64,000 nt of DNA from CAWDDA01 sp963813345 (GCA_963813345.1 CAWEYR010000019.1:1-64000), one strand, 5' to 3'; counted from the stretch's first letter, positions 1 through 9,711 are shown. Translations and numbers: made by a program. The notes: generated from the letters alone by a model not told the origin.

Positions 1-2
1 TT

Positions 3-1015
3 CACCGACCCGTGAACCCGCCTATCCTCCGTGGTCTCGGCCTCGCCCGACTTCAGGGCTGCCGCTTCGACGATTGCGATGAACTCGCGCGCGCCCTCCT
101 CGACGATGAGAGTCGTGATCCGATCGCCATGACAGAGGGTCGATATCTCCTCGGCGTGAGCGCGTTTTGGCGGGGCGATGTGGCCAAAGCCCGCCACTAT
201 CTAGATGGCGCAATCGAAGCCTACGACGTGGCCCATCGCGACAAGCATCTGGCGTTGTACGCCCAGGACCCGAAGGCGGTTTGCCTCGTACGGCTGGCCC
301 TCGTCGAGCTGTGGGCCGGAGATGCCGGCCGGGCAGACCAGACAGCCCGATCTGCACTTGAGATCGCCGTCGATCTCGATCATCTGATGACGTTGGGGTA
401 CGTCATCACTTACGCGGCGATCCTCGCAGCCGAATCCGAAGATCTCGCCCGCCTCGCCGAGCTCCTCGCGGACGCTGACCTTCTATGGAAGCGTCTTTCG
501 GACCGCTACCTCATGGTCGTCCTGGAAGCCCTTCGGGGCTGGCTGGACGTCTGCGAGGGATCAGCTGAGGGCATCGAGAAGATCGTGCGGTCGGCAGCGC
601 GTTCGCGTGCCGAAGGGGAGACCCTCCACTTGACCTACACACTCCTTCTCCTCGCCCGTGCTCGCGGCATGGTCGGCGAGTTCCACCAGGGACGAGCCGC
701 CACACGCGAGGGGCTCTCGTGGTCAGACAGCCACAACCAGCGTTATCTCGAGGCAGAGCTGTCGAGAGTCGACGGTGAGTTGGCTTATCGCGCCGGAGAA
801 ACCGAGGCAGCTGCCGCTTCTCTACGCAGTGCCATCGAGATCGCCAGCGCTCAAGGGGCGGGCTGGCTGGAGCTTCGGGCGCTCCACTCCTTCGCCAGTC
901 GATTCCCGACCTGACACTGCGCGAGCAACTTGCCGAGCTCATCGAGACTATCCCGTCGGGCCATGATCTTCCGGTGTTCCGGGCAGCAATCGGCCTTCTG
1001 AACGAGTCCAGTTGA
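3..1015 (+). CDS. TPR-rich C-terminal part of a large regulator or ATPase (partial, frameshifted)
   Basis: The reading frame is open to the left edge, so the true start lies outside the window. The visible ~300 residues are helical, Ala/Leu/Arg-rich TPR-like repeats (for example 'AKARHYLDGAIEAYD', 'AAAASLRSAIEIASAQG'), as in the C-terminal halves of AfsR/SARP, LuxR-type or cyclase-linked ATPase regulators. The frame stops at 914, but a shifted frame continues from about 900 as 'PDLTLREQLAELIETIPSGH' to a TGA at 1013-1015, which reads as the natural end of the same repeat domain. A one-base loss near 900 is the simplest reading. The stretch looks richer in G+C than what follows. Function is not assignable. 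Confidence 0.6.
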
Positions 1016-1129
1016 GAGGGAACGCTTCGGGAACGCCTGAGTGTGTATCCTTGGCGCATCGTTGGTGAAACCGAGCCAGAGGAACGTCCAATGGTTTGAG
1101 ACACACGCTTTAGCTCAAGGAGGATCTCC

Positions 1130-1837
1130 ATGACAGGTCATGCAGTTATTGCGATCGTACTCGCTGCCAGCATTCACGCGCAGGCGCTCGCGAAAGAAGC
1201 CTCGGTCGACTGGGCGGTGAATGCGACAATTATCGATGGCTGCAGCTGCCGCATGCCGTGCCCGTGTATCTTCGGATCACCCGCTACAGTCGGCTCCGCC
1301 GCCACCCATGAGCATGCGGGACACAGGGCCTGTTACTTCAACGCGGCGTTTCGGGTTAATAAGGGGCATTATGGCAAGGTCATGCTGGATGGTGTGAAGT
1401 TCTGGTTCGCGGGAGACAAGGGCGACGCCAGGACCGTCGAACTTACATTCGAGCCTTCCGCGACCAAAGAGCAGCGGACGGCGATCCGCGTGTTCATGTC
1501 GCATTTCCTGCCGTTAGAGTGGAAGTCCTTCACCGAAGGACCCGATGCGAAGATCGAGTGGAAAGCCGAGGCAGTGAGCGCCGAGGCCAAGCTCGATGGC
1601 GGAAAGGCGGCTGAAGTGGTGTTGACTCGAAATCCCGGCGCCACAGGTAAAGGTACGACTGTCATCAAGAATATGAGCTACTTCGCCTCCACCCGAAATG
1701 ACGGGTTCAATATTATGCCGGCCGAGATTATCGCCTATCGTCGCGGGCCCAAGCCAGCACCGTTCGAGTTTCGTGGAACCTCAGGATGGACCATCACCAT
1801 CGACATGAACTCCAGGGATGTGACTCCGGCGCGGTAG
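1130..1837 (+). CDS. DUF1326 domain protein, exported
   Basis: A 235-residue protein starting at ATG 1130 behind a strong AAGGAGG (about 1117-1123). An N-terminal signal peptide ends near 'HAQALAKEA'. The family hallmark is the Cys cluster 'DGCSCRMPCPCIFG' (about residues 37-50), matching the CxCxxPCPC pattern of DUF1326, followed by the beta-rich body of that family. The cysteines suggest metal or redox chemistry, but no biochemical role is established. It stands alone between the partial TPR gene and a convergent DUF1697 gene. Confidence 0.85.
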   Translation: MTGHAVIAIVLAASIHAQALAKEASVDWAVNATIIDGCSCRMPCPCIFGSPATVGSAATHEHAGHRACYFNAAFRVNKGHYGKVMLDGVKFWFAGDKGDARTVELTFEPSATKEQRTAIRVFMSHFLPLEWKSFTEGPDAKIEWKAEAVSAEAKLDGGKAAEVVLTRNPGATGKGTTVIKNMSYFASTRNDGFNIMPAEIIAYRRGPKPAPFEFRGTSGWTITIDMNSRDVTPAR

Positions 1838-1856
1838 ACCTTGTTCACACGTTGAG

Positions 1857-2394
1857 TCAGGAATACTTCGCCGCGATCTTGCGTACGGTATTTATGTTCC
1901 GGAAGGTACCTTGATTCAGAATCTTCCTCGCGCGTAGGTCGCCCTTGATCGGCGATTCTGACATTTTCGTGTTGCACAACCAGAAGACTTCGCGAGCACC
2001 AAAGCGGAACTGGTGGATATGATCATTGAGCGATATCACCAGTTTTTGATCTTCGGCAGCTTAACCCATCTCGAAGGAATCCTACCTGTAATGTCGATGC
2101 TCGCTCGATCTCCACAGCAGTGAACGGAATTGTTTCAACAAGCGTGGTTAGCTCGTGAATGGAGCGTAGAAAGGTGCCCACCTCGTAACCGAGCGCGGTC
2201 TTCAGCTGATCTTCAATCTTCTTCTCGAGAGCGCTCGTCTTTCGAGCTTCCGAATCGAAGATGACATTACCACTCGCAATGTAGGTCTCGACTCGCTGAA
2301 AGCCCATAGATTCAAAGAGCTTTCGCAGAGCTTCCATTTTCACGACATGGCCGCCGACATTAATCGCCCGAAGAAATGCAACGTATCGTGTCAT
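1857..2394 (-). CDS. DUF1697 protein, split by a +1 frameshift
   Basis: The N-terminal part starts at ATG 2394 and reads 'MTRYVAFLRAINVGGH...YIASGNVIFDS', the typical DUF1697 opening. It stops at 2023. A second frame from about 2058 to 1857 carries the family C-terminus ('REVFWLCNTKMSES', 'FRNINTVRKIAAKY'). Removing the A at 2058 rejoins them as 'GLSAEDQKLVISLND', giving a ~178-residue protein of normal family length. Both halves are otherwise intact, so the break is either very recent or an assembly indel. The family has no proven function. The gene lies downstream of the acyl-CoA dehydrogenase on the same strand. Confidence 0.8.
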
Positions 2395-2422
2395 ATACAA
2401 CATTGAAGAAGGGCCTCGGGAG

Positions 2423-2491
2423 CGCGAAGCCGCGAAAGAACCCAGACATGCTGTTTTTGAATCACGGTTATTCGTTTTTCGCGGCTTCGCG
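2423..2491. repeat. Inverted repeat CGCGAAGCCGCGAAA / TTTCGCGGCTTCGCG
   Basis: Two complementary arms (about 2423-2440 and 2471-2491) sit between the 3' end of the acyl-CoA dehydrogenase and the start of the DUF1697 gene. They can form an RNA or DNA hairpin. No T tract follows, so a terminator role is uncertain. Confidence 0.5.
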
Positions 2492-2524
2492 GCTTCGCGT
2501 GAGATCCGCCTGGGCTCCAGCGAA

Positions 2525-3688
2525 TCACCGTAACTTGTGTTTTTCGAGTAACTGGCGCGCGATGATCAGTCTTTGCAGCTCGTTTGTTCCGCCTCCGATG
2601 ATCAACAGCGGCGCGTCGCGATAATATCTTTCGACCGGATAGTCCTTCGAATAACCATTCCCTCCCAGTATGCGCATCGCTTCGAAAGACACGTCGGCTG
2701 CCGCCTCAGTAGCGAAGAGCTTTGCCATTCCTGCCTCGAGATCACACCGCTCGCCGCGATCCTTCTTCTCGGCAGCTGAGTAGATCAGCAGACGTGAAGC
2801 TTCGATCTTCGTCGCCATCTCGGCAAGCTTGATCTGAATGGTCTGATGCTCGCAGATTGGCTTTCCAAAAGTGACCCGCTGTTGCGAATACCTGATTGCT
2901 TCTTCAAAGGCCGCTCGAGCCAGTCCCAGACCGCGAGCTGCAACATTGATGCGCTCGGTTTCAAGTCCAGTCATTACATGTTTGAAACCAAGGCCCTCAA
3001 CCCCACCGATCAGGTTTCCTGCGGGCACTTGAAAGTCATCAAAGTGCAATTCACAGGTCTCGACCGTCTTGTAACCCATCTTTTCGATATCTCGATTGAC
3101 GTTCAGGCCGCGCGCGCCTTTCTCGATAATAAGCGCACTCATTCCTTTGTGCGCCGGTTTCGCCTTTGGGTCGGTCTTGACCAGAAGAAGAAAGCAATCG
3201 CCGCGACGCCCGTTTGTTACCCACATCTTTGCACCGTTAACACGATAAACGTTTCCGTCCCGCGTGGCCGTCGTTGTAATCGATTGCAGGTCAGTGCCGG
3301 CGTTTGGCTCGGACAGTGCGATGCCTCCGCGCCGCTCACCAGCGGCGAGCGCCGGCAGGAACCTTTGCTTCTGCTCTTCAGTTCCATACCGGTTAAGCAC
3401 ATCGCATAGCACCAGATGAGTGCCGAGTATCCCGGCCAGGCCCATCCAGCCTCGAGAAAGCTCTTCGAAGATCATGGCAAAGGTTGTGTAGCCGACGCTT
3501 GCACCGCCGTACTCTTCCGGAACATTCAAGCCAAAAAGGCCAAGCGATCTCATTTGCTCGACAAGAACATCCGGGTATTCATCGTTATGCTCCATGCGCG
3601 AAGCGACCGGGATTACTTCCTTGTCGACAAATTGCCGGACAGTGTTGACGATAAGTCTTTGTTCATCGGTGAGGTTTTGCATACTCAC
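2525..3688 (-). CDS. Acyl-CoA dehydrogenase, isovaleryl-CoA-dehydrogenase-like active site
   Basis: A 387-residue flavoprotein of the acyl-CoA dehydrogenase family, oxidising an acyl-CoA to the 2-enoyl-CoA and passing electrons to ETF. Signatures include 'GGIALSEPNAGTDLQS', 'MWVTNGRRGD', 'QQRVTFGKPICEHQ' and 'MRILGGNGYSKDYPVERYYRD'. The usual C-terminal catalytic Glu of medium-chain enzymes (YEGT) is replaced in 'IIGGGTNELQR'. A Glu is present instead in 'GLETERIN', where isovaleryl-CoA dehydrogenase carries its base. This suggests a branched or bulky substrate. GTG 3688 with AAGGAA upstream is the likely start (ATG 3682 is possible). It overlaps the end of the upstream acetyltransferase, so the two are probably co-translated. 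Confidence 0.9.
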   Translation of the reverse strand: MSMQNLTDEQRLIVNTVRQFVDKEVIPVASRMEHNDEYPDVLVEQMRSLGLFGLNVPEEYGGASVGYTTFAMIFEELSRGWMGLAGILGTHLVLCDVLNRYGTEEQKQRFLPALAAGERRGGIALSEPNAGTDLQSITTTATRDGNVYRVNGAKMWVTNGRRGDCFLLLVKTDPKAKPAHKGMSALIIEKGARGLNVNRDIEKMGYKTVETCELHFDDFQVPAGNLIGGVEGLGFKHVMTGLETERINVAARGLGLARAAFEEAIRYSQQRVTFGKPICEHQTIQIKLAEMATKIEASRLLIYSAAEKKDRGERCDLEAGMAKLFATEAAADVSFEAMRILGGNGYSKDYPVERYYRDAPLLIIGGGTNELQRLIIARQLLEKHKLR

Positions 3689-4187
3689 ATAGGTTCCTTA
3701 AGCTTCGACGTTCAAGCAACATGACATCGCGCCATTGCCCATCCATACGACCGATGCGTTCGCGTCTTCCAACCTCGCGAAATCCAGCCTGTTTGTGAAG
3801 AAGCAGGCTATGTTCGTTCTCAGGGAAGATCCCTGCCTGCAACGTCCAGATTCCGTGCTTCTCGGATTCAGCAATGAGCGCGGCAAGCAAGGCTCGACCG
3901 ATACCTTGGCCTCGATAAGTGAATTTCACGTAGATACTGACTTCGGCCACGCCAGCGTAGACTTCGCGGCGTGACACCGGACTGAGCGCCGCCCAACCGG
4001 CGATATCGCTGCTTGCACGCGCTACAAGACGCGAGTGAGCAAGGTGTGCCGAGTCCCATTCTTCCCAGGATGGCGCGGTCGTCTCGAATGTGGCGTTGCC
4101 AGTAGCGATACCTTCAAGGTAGATTGCACGTACCTTCTCCCAGTCATCAGGGATCATCGCATCTATCTTATATGGCTTATATGTCAC
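3663..4187 (-). CDS. GNAT acetyltransferase, phosphinothricin/methionine sulfone type
   Basis: About 174 residues. 'VRAIYLEGIATGNATFET' is the typical opening of phosphinothricin-type N-acetyltransferases, and 'YRGQGIGRALLAALI' is the acetyl-CoA binding motif A. Substrates of this subgroup are usually phosphinothricin or methionine sulfoximine/sulfone. An in-frame extension upstream (to 4376) lacks family similarity. The start is therefore placed at GTG 4187, with ATG 4157 as the alternative. The 3' end overlaps the acyl-CoA dehydrogenase start by about 26 bases. The gene is divergent from the MFS gene at 4258. Confidence 0.82.
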   Translation of the reverse strand: MTYKPYKIDAMIPDDWEKVRAIYLEGIATGNATFETTAPSWEEWDSAHLAHSRLVARASSDIAGWAALSPVSRREVYAGVAEVSIYVKFTYRGQGIGRALLAALIAESEKHGIWTLQAGIFPENEHSLLLHKQAGFREVGRRERIGRMDGQWRDVMLLERRSLRNLCEYAKPHR

Positions 4188-4257
4188 CTGATCAGGAGTA
4201 AGGTTCACGGCGAATCTTCCACAGGAACGACAATACCTAACGACGCTCCGGACCTCA

Positions 4258-5544
4258 ATGAGCGAAAGACTCGAAGAAAACCGGTTCGCGACAGATACAG
4301 CCACGCCCTCATCCGTTGTGGCCGAACCGTCTTTGAAAGATTCTCCACAACGCTGGTGGCTCGTGGCACTGCTCAACCTGGGATTGTTGTTCTGCTACAT
4401 CCATCGAAGCGGACTGGCTGTTGCGGCGCCCTTCATTATCAGCGACCTCGGCTTGAGCACGGCAGTGACTGGCGTGCTGCTGTCCGCGTTTTTCTGGCCC
4501 TATGCATTCATGCAGATGCCCGCGGGCTGGGTCGTCGACCGTTTCGGCGTCCGACTTACTTATGCGGCCGGTTACGTTCTCGGTTCGGTCGCAGCAGCCG
4601 CAACCGGCCTCGCGCAGGGCACCGCGTCACTCGTTCTGGTGCGGATGATGTTGGGAGTCGGACAGGCAGCACTCTTCCCGGCCAGTTCGCGAGCGACTGC
4701 CAACTGGTTTCATGATCGCGAGCGCGGTGTCGTAACGGCACTCTACCTGACTGGAAATCGACTGGGGCAGGCACTGATCAACGGTGGCGGGGCGATTCTG
4801 CTCGCGGTGATCGGCTGGAAAATGTTCTTCACGACCATCGGACTCTTTCCGTTGGTTTTTCTGCTTCCATGGATGCTGTTCCTCCGTAAATGGGAGCGCC
4901 CGTCGATTGGCAGGTCTGAGGTTTCTCTTACCGAAAGCTTCGCGCTGCTGAAGCAGCGCAGTGCACTCGGAATCTTTCTCGGCTTCTTTGCATACGACTA
5001 CGTCTGGTTCCTGTTTTTGACCTGGCTGCCGGCCTATCTGGTGATCGAGCGTCACTGCACGACCCGTGAGATGGCAATCTTCAGTTCAGTCCCTTACCTT
5101 TTCGGTATGCTCATAACTTTGGGTTCGGGTGCCTTGAGCGATTGGTTCGTTCGGCGAGGCTACGACGAGGTGCGCGTCCGAAAGACGTTTGTCACTGTCG
5201 GTCTGGCTATAGCTTGTCTCATCGTGCCTGCCGGGATCGTTGAAGATAAGATGACAGCTGTTTACCTGTTGACAGTGTCACTTTGTGGCTTGAATGTGTG
5301 CGCACCGAATGCATGGTCGCTGACGCAGGCAGCTGCAGAAAAGAAGATTGTAGGTACAGTCGCCGGCATTCAGAACTTCGGCGGCAATGTGGGTGGAATT
5401 ATCGCGCCGGCACTTACGGGTTACATTGCTCACGTCACAGGGTCATTCGCGCTCGCGTTGGGAGTAGCGGGAGCGATACTCATCGGTGGTATCTTCGCCT
5501 ACTGGTTGATGATTACGAAGAAGGTTGAGATGCCAAACAAATAA
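4258..5544 (+). CDS. MFS transporter, anion:cation symporter (ACS)-like
   Basis: A 428-residue integral membrane protein with twelve predicted helices. Helix 1 begins at 'WWLVALLNLGLLFCYIHRSG', and the MFS loop motif appears as 'GWVVDRFGVRLTY'. The overall arrangement resembles the ACS family, which moves hexuronates, glucarate, phthalate or other organic anions with protons. The substrate cannot be read from sequence. No strong Shine-Dalgarno precedes ATG 4258. It is followed after 14 bases by a DUF1761 gene with a good ribosome binding site, so they may share a transcript. Confidence 0.85.
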   Translation: MSERLEENRFATDTATPSSVVAEPSLKDSPQRWWLVALLNLGLLFCYIHRSGLAVAAPFIISDLGLSTAVTGVLLSAFFWPYAFMQMPAGWVVDRFGVRLTYAAGYVLGSVAAAATGLAQGTASLVLVRMMLGVGQAALFPASSRATANWFHDRERGVVTALYLTGNRLGQALINGGGAILLAVIGWKMFFTTIGLFPLVFLLPWMLFLRKWERPSIGRSEVSLTESFALLKQRSALGIFLGFFAYDYVWFLFLTWLPAYLVIERHCTTREMAIFSSVPYLFGMLITLGSGALSDWFVRRGYDEVRVRKTFVTVGLAIACLIVPAGIVEDKMTAVYLLTVSLCGLNVCAPNAWSLTQAAAEKKIVGTVAGIQNFGGNVGGIIAPALTGYIAHVTGSFALALGVAGAILIGGIFAYWLMITKKVEMPNK

Positions 5545-5558
5545 CTCTTGGAGGCAAG

Positions 5559-5954
5559 ATGGGCGACATAAACATCTGGGCAGTTATTGCAGCAGCAGTG
5601 TCAAGCTTCCTGCTGGGTGGACTCTGGTATTCAAAGAAGTTTCTCGGTGCACTCTGGAATCGGGAAGCGGGACGCACCGACATGCAGCAGGGTGGGCATC
5701 CAGCTAAAGTCTTCGGTCTGAGCTTTCTATTCGCGTTGATTGGCGCCGTCGCGTTCGCGTGTTGGCTGGGGCCGGAACCAGACTATATCGATGCGCTCAA
5801 ATTTGGAGCGATTGTGGGTGCGTGTTTTGTCGCGACCAGCTTTGGAATCAACTATCAGTTTGCCAATCGAAGCTTTCTGATGTGGCTTATCGATGCAGGA
5901 TATCACTTTCTGCAGTTCGTGATTTACGGTCTGATTATCGGTCACTGGCACTAG
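5559..5954 (+). CDS. DUF1761 small membrane protein
   Basis: A 131-residue protein with four predicted transmembrane helices. The opening 'AAVSSFLLGGLWYSKKFLG' and the later 'INYQFANRSFLMWLIDAGYH' match the DUF1761 family. GGAGG at about 5550-5554 supports ATG 5559. It lies 14 bases after the MFS gene and about 60 before the methyltransferase gene, all on the same strand. The role of the family is unknown. Confidence 0.85.
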   Translation: MGDINIWAVIAAAVSSFLLGGLWYSKKFLGALWNREAGRTDMQQGGHPAKVFGLSFLFALIGAVAFACWLGPEPDYIDALKFGAIVGACFVATSFGINYQFANRSFLMWLIDAGYHFLQFVIYGLIIGHWH

Positions 5955-6013
5955 ATCGGCCAATCACTTCGGCACGTATAGGCGCTCCCAGGTCGACTAC
6001 GTGCACTCAGTAT

Positions 6014-6592
6014 ATGTTCAGGTTGATAGCATCAGCGGTTCTGCTTGTTTGTTTGAGCATTTCTGCGTTCTACCGGTATCGGGCGCGAAAGCAAGGCGGG
6101 ACGATTCCGCGTCGCAGCGAGAACACGTTTCTGGTGGTCACTCGTATCTTCGGAACATTACCACTCGCCGCCGCAATAGTTGCGCACATCGTGATTCCCG
6201 GTTGGATGGACTGGGCGTCGTTTCCGGCGCCTGACTGGGTTCGCTGGTTGGGCGTGATGCTGGGGCTACTGACATTGCCAGCCGTTTACTGGGTCTTTTC
6301 CTCTCTTGAGAGCAATGTAAGTGAAACGGTGCTGACCAAGCAGACGCACCAGCTTGTCACCAAAGGCCCATATCGCTGGGTGCGCCATCCACTCTACTCG
6401 ACCGGACTCTCGCTGCTGGTTTCGATCGGTCTGATGACGGCGAGTTGGCTGATCCTCGCGTTCACAGCAGGCGCATTTCTGTTGTTCCGGTTTCTGATTG
6501 TCCCTATGGAAGAACAACAGTTGTTATTGAAGTTCGGTGATGACTACCGTGCAATGATGAACCGGACCGGCCGCTTCCTTCCTGGCATGTAG
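6014..6592 (+). CDS. Isoprenylcysteine carboxyl methyltransferase-like membrane protein
   Basis: A 192-residue protein with about five membrane helices. 'VTKGPYRWVRHPLYSTGL' is the conserved 'GPYRxxRHPxY' box of ICMT/PEMT-like methyltransferases, and 'EEQQLLLKFGDDYRAM' is their C-terminal signature. Such proteins methylate lipids, isoprenoids or thiols with S-adenosylmethionine; the bacterial substrate is unclear. ATG 6014 begins the first hydrophobic segment, although the frame is open further upstream. Its last codons and TAG ('GGCATGTAGTAC') coincide with the edge of a repeat type also found at 9724 and 9793. Confidence 0.82.
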   Translation: MFRLIASAVLLVCLSISAFYRYRARKQGGTIPRRSENTFLVVTRIFGTLPLAAAIVAHIVIPGWMDWASFPAPDWVRWLGVMLGLLTLPAVYWVFSSLESNVSETVLTKQTHQLVTKGPYRWVRHPLYSTGLSLLVSIGLMTASWLILAFTAGAFLLFRFLIVPMEEQQLLLKFGDDYRAMMNRTGRFLPGM

Positions 6593-6690
6593 TACGGATT
6601 TCAGGCTTCAGCTTGCGCCCTTGGCTACGCTGCAGTGACCAAGAGCAAGTGAAGCCTGGATTCGCCAAGGCGCTACAACTCCAAATTCGC

Positions 6691-8308
6691 TTACGCGCTT
6701 GCAGCCTTAGGTCCTGACGACTTCACTTCATCGGTGACGCCTGATTCGAATTGTTTGAAGTTTTCCCGGAAGAGGCCGGCGAGATGTTGAGCCTTTGCAT
6801 CGTACGCCTTCACATCCTTCCACGTATTTCTCGGCTGAAGAACTTCGGTCGGCACATCGGGACACGACACCGGAACATGCACGCCGAATACGGGATCGGG
6901 TCTGCGTTTCGATTTTTGCGAGCGATCCGTTGAGTGCTGCACGCACCATTGCTCTCGTGTGCGAAATCTTCATGCGTTGACCTTCGCCGAACGAGCCTCC
7001 TGACCAGCCCGTATTCACGAGCCAGCAGTCAGCCTTGTGCTTTGCGATGCGCTCCTTGAGCAACTCCGCGTACACGCCCGGATGATGAACCATGAATGGC
7101 GCACCAAAACATGTCGAAAACGTGGCTACGGGTTCCTTACCCAATCCCTTTTCGGTGCCGGCTACTTTGGCGGTGTAACCCGAAATGAAGTGATACATCG
7201 CCTGCTCGGGAGTGAGCCTGGCAACCGGGGGCAGCACACCAAAGGCATCTGCGGTCAGCATGATGATGTTCTTTGGGTGACCACCGAGACCCGAAGGTTC
7301 GTAGTTTGAGATGTAAGAGAGAGGGTATCCGGCTCGCGTGTTTTCGGTGAGTGACGCGAGGTTGAGATCGAGACGCCGCGTGACTGGATCCATAACGACG
7401 TTCTCGAGCACCGTTCCGAACCGGCGCGTGCACGCGTAAATGTCGGGCTCGGCTTCCGGCGACAGGTTGATCACTTTCGCGTAGCAGCCGCCTTCGAAGT
7501 TGAATACGCCACGATCTGACCATCCGTGCTCATCGTCACCTATCAGCCGTCGTTCGGGGTCTGCGGACAGCGTCGTCTTTCCTGTTCCGGAGAGCCCGAA
7601 GAAGATCGCAGCGTCTCCATCATTTCCAATATTCGCTGAACAGTGCATCGACAGTACGCCGCGGAGAGGAAGCAGGTAGTTCAGAAGCGTGAAGATTGAC
7701 TTCTTCGTCTCACCTGCATAACTCGTTCCGCCAATCAGAATCAGCTTGCGCCCGAAGTCCATCAGAATAAATGTCGATGAATTCGTGCCATCGACTTCGG
7801 GGTTCGCTTCAAAACCCGCCGCATTGATGACGGTGAACTCGGGAACGTGCGATGCCGCCTGCGTGGCCCAGTCAGGCCGCACGAACATGTTTCGTGCGAA
7901 CAAACTCTGCCAGGCAAGCTCAGTGATCACGCGGATCGGAACTCTGAACTCCGGGTCGGCCCCGGCAAAACAGTCCTGGATGTAGACCTCACGCTCTGCA
8001 AGGTAGGCGAGCATTTTTCCGAGCAGCTGATCGAACCTCTGCTGCTCGAACTCGCGATTCACTTTTCCCCACCAGACGTGTTTCTCGGATGATGATTCGC
8101 GCACGATGAACTTGTCGTTCGGTGAGCGACCGGTGTGCTGGCCCGTGTTGACTACGAGCGGTCCAAGATGGGCGATCTGTCCTTCGCGGCGCCGTACGGC
8201 GTGTTCGTAGATTTCAGCCGTCGTCAAATTCCAGTAAGCGTGCTTGTATTGCGTGAGGCCGTGATTCTCCAGGCCATAAGAGCTCGGATTCCAGCCTGAT
8301 TGGTGCAT
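6691..8308 (-). CDS. pckA: Phosphoenolpyruvate carboxykinase (ATP), +1 frameshift near C-terminus
   Basis: ATP-dependent PEP carboxykinase converts oxaloacetate to PEP and CO2 in gluconeogenesis. Motifs are clear: 'NTGQHTGRSPNDKF', 'GGTSYAGETKKSIF', the P-loop 'GLSGTGKTTLSADP', 'LIGDDEHGW' and 'FNFEGGCYAKVINL'. ATG 8308 has GGGAG at 8316-8320. The frame breaks after 'LAKIET': dropping one base at 6904 restores 'RPDPVFGVHVPV' and 'LQPRNTW', the normal C-terminal part of the family, ending at 6691. An uncorrected reading would run out at 6728 with an aberrant tail. Loss of a central enzyme is unlikely, so an assembly indel is favoured. Confidence 0.93.
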
Positions 8309-8384
8309 ATATGTCTCCCTAACAGTTGATGAGTCAGGCGATAACAATAGCCAGTGATTGCGGATTAATCAAATCGGGTACTAA

Positions 8385-8422
8385 ACCTGGGAGCGCCAGG
8401 CTGAAGCCTGGCGCTCCCAGGC
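8385..8422. repeat. Hairpin repeat, family C (CCTGGGAGCGCCAGGCT...)
   Basis: A near-perfect palindrome with arms CCTGGGAGCGCCAGGCT and AGCCTGGCGCTCCCAGG, between the start of pckA and the 3' end of the downstream MFS gene. The same GGGAGCGC core ends the larger elements at 29101, 31661, 39876, 41918 and 58230. Confidence 0.85.
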
Positions 8423-8424
8423 TG

Positions 8425-9711
8425 TCACTTTGCGACTTCCAGCCGGCTGACTGGAACACCTCCACGGTACCGGATGGCGAGAATTGCTGCCGCTCCGAGC
8501 ACTGAAAGAATTGAAAGTACGAGGAAGCCAGGACCATAGCTCCCCGTGTTCTCCCGGATGCGGGCTACAAAGAATGGCATCACTGCCTCTCCCACCGAAT
8601 CGCTCGTGATAATTATTCCGAGAATGCGGCCCAGCCCGGCAAGTCCGAAACATTCAGCCGCCATCAACGGTATGAGCATGTAATCAGCACCCAGACCAAA
8701 CCCAAAACAGACTGCAAAGACATAAAGAAGTACTGGATAGTCGCGAGCATAGACCAGAATCGGAATCGACAGACCTATCAGTAGAAAGGTCGCGATCATC
8801 ACATACTTCTTTCGAAAGCGGTCGGCAAAGTATCCCATCGCCAGCCGACCCGCAATGCTCGAGAAAAGGACGATGCTCGGGTAAACGGCAACCGCGCTCT
8901 TCGCTTCATTGCTCGATTTCGAGATGTCGGAAAGATAGAGCGGTAGATTTTGAATGACCCCTCCGATGGCGCTGATGCTGAGCACGCTGCCGATCGCAAG
9001 AAGCCAGAAAGCATGCGAACGCAGCACTCGCGAAAGTTTTGCCGGACCTTCGTGAGGTGCTGATGGACCTTCTGCCGGCTCGCTGTCACCGTCGGGAAAT
9101 TGTCCGATATCAGATGGACGTCGTTTGACTACAAGTATCGCCAGCGCTACCAGACTTGCAAAAACGCCTACCGCCATCACCCTGAGCGCGGCTCTCCAGC
9201 CAAATTCCTCGCGCAGCCATTTGATCAGCCACGGCACGATCGCACCGCCGATTCCGATCCCGACGTAGGCAATTCCCATCATTCGCCCGCGAAGCCGCGC
9301 AAACCAATTGGAAATCAGAACCTGGCACGGCAACGGGCCCGCGCAAAGATACCCAAGTGCATTGAAGAAATAGAACGTGTAGAGAATGTTAAGCGAGTTT
9401 GTATAGCTGAATCCGACGAGTGCGGTCGTGGCAAACGCCGCTCCCGCAATCATGACACTGCGAGGACCATAGCGTTCGATTGCCCAACCGGCAGCAAATC
9501 CGAATATCGGTCCGACGATGATTTTGCTGATCGTGTTGCCGAGCTGGATTTGATCCCGTCGCCATCCGAAATCTTCGACATAGTTCGGAAAGAATTGAGG
9601 AAGGCCATAGAGGATGAAGCCAACCGTCATCATCATGAAGACGAATGCCGTAGCGACAATCCACCAGCCATAGAAAGACGACCGTGAGGAGAGGATATTC
9701 TGATTGTTCAT
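8425..9711 (-). CDS. MFS transporter, oxalate/formate antiporter (OFA)-like
   Basis: A 428-residue membrane protein with twelve predicted helices. It opens with 'YGWWIVATAFVFMMMTVGF', typical of OFA and monocarboxylate-type MFS carriers. Loop motifs 'GWAIERYGPRSVMIAG' (between helices 2 and 3) and 'GRLAMGYFADRFRKKYVM' (between helices 8 and 9) are present. Transport of a small organic acid is a family-level guess. ATG 9711 is chosen; TTG 9723 would add four residues. The region upstream holds an inverted repeat and a GMC oxidoreductase remnant. Confidence 0.82.
   Translation of the reverse strand: MNNQNILSSRSSFYGWWIVATAFVFMMMTVGFILYGLPQFFPNYVEDFGWRRDQIQLGNTISKIIVGPIFGFAAGWAIERYGPRSVMIAGAAFATTALVGFSYTNSLNILYTFYFFNALGYLCAGPLPCQVLISNWFARLRGRMMGIAYVGIGIGGAIVPWLIKWLREEFGWRAALRVMAVGVFASLVALAILVVKRRPSDIGQFPDGDSEPAEGPSAPHEGPAKLSRVLRSHAFWLLAIGSVLSISAIGGVIQNLPLYLSDISKSSNEAKSAVAVYPSIVLFSSIAGRLAMGYFADRFRKKYVMIATFLLIGLSIPILVYARDYPVLLYVFAVCFGFGLGADYMLIPLMAAECFGLAGLGRILGIIITSDSVGEAVMPFFVARIRENTGSYGPGFLVLSILSVLGAAAILAIRYRGGVPVSRLEVAK

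Noticed and set aside
6691..8308. Programmed +1 frameshifting in pckA
   Set aside because: No slippery run or stimulatory structure is seen at 6904, and similar shifts occur in many unrelated genes, so an assembly indel is more likely.
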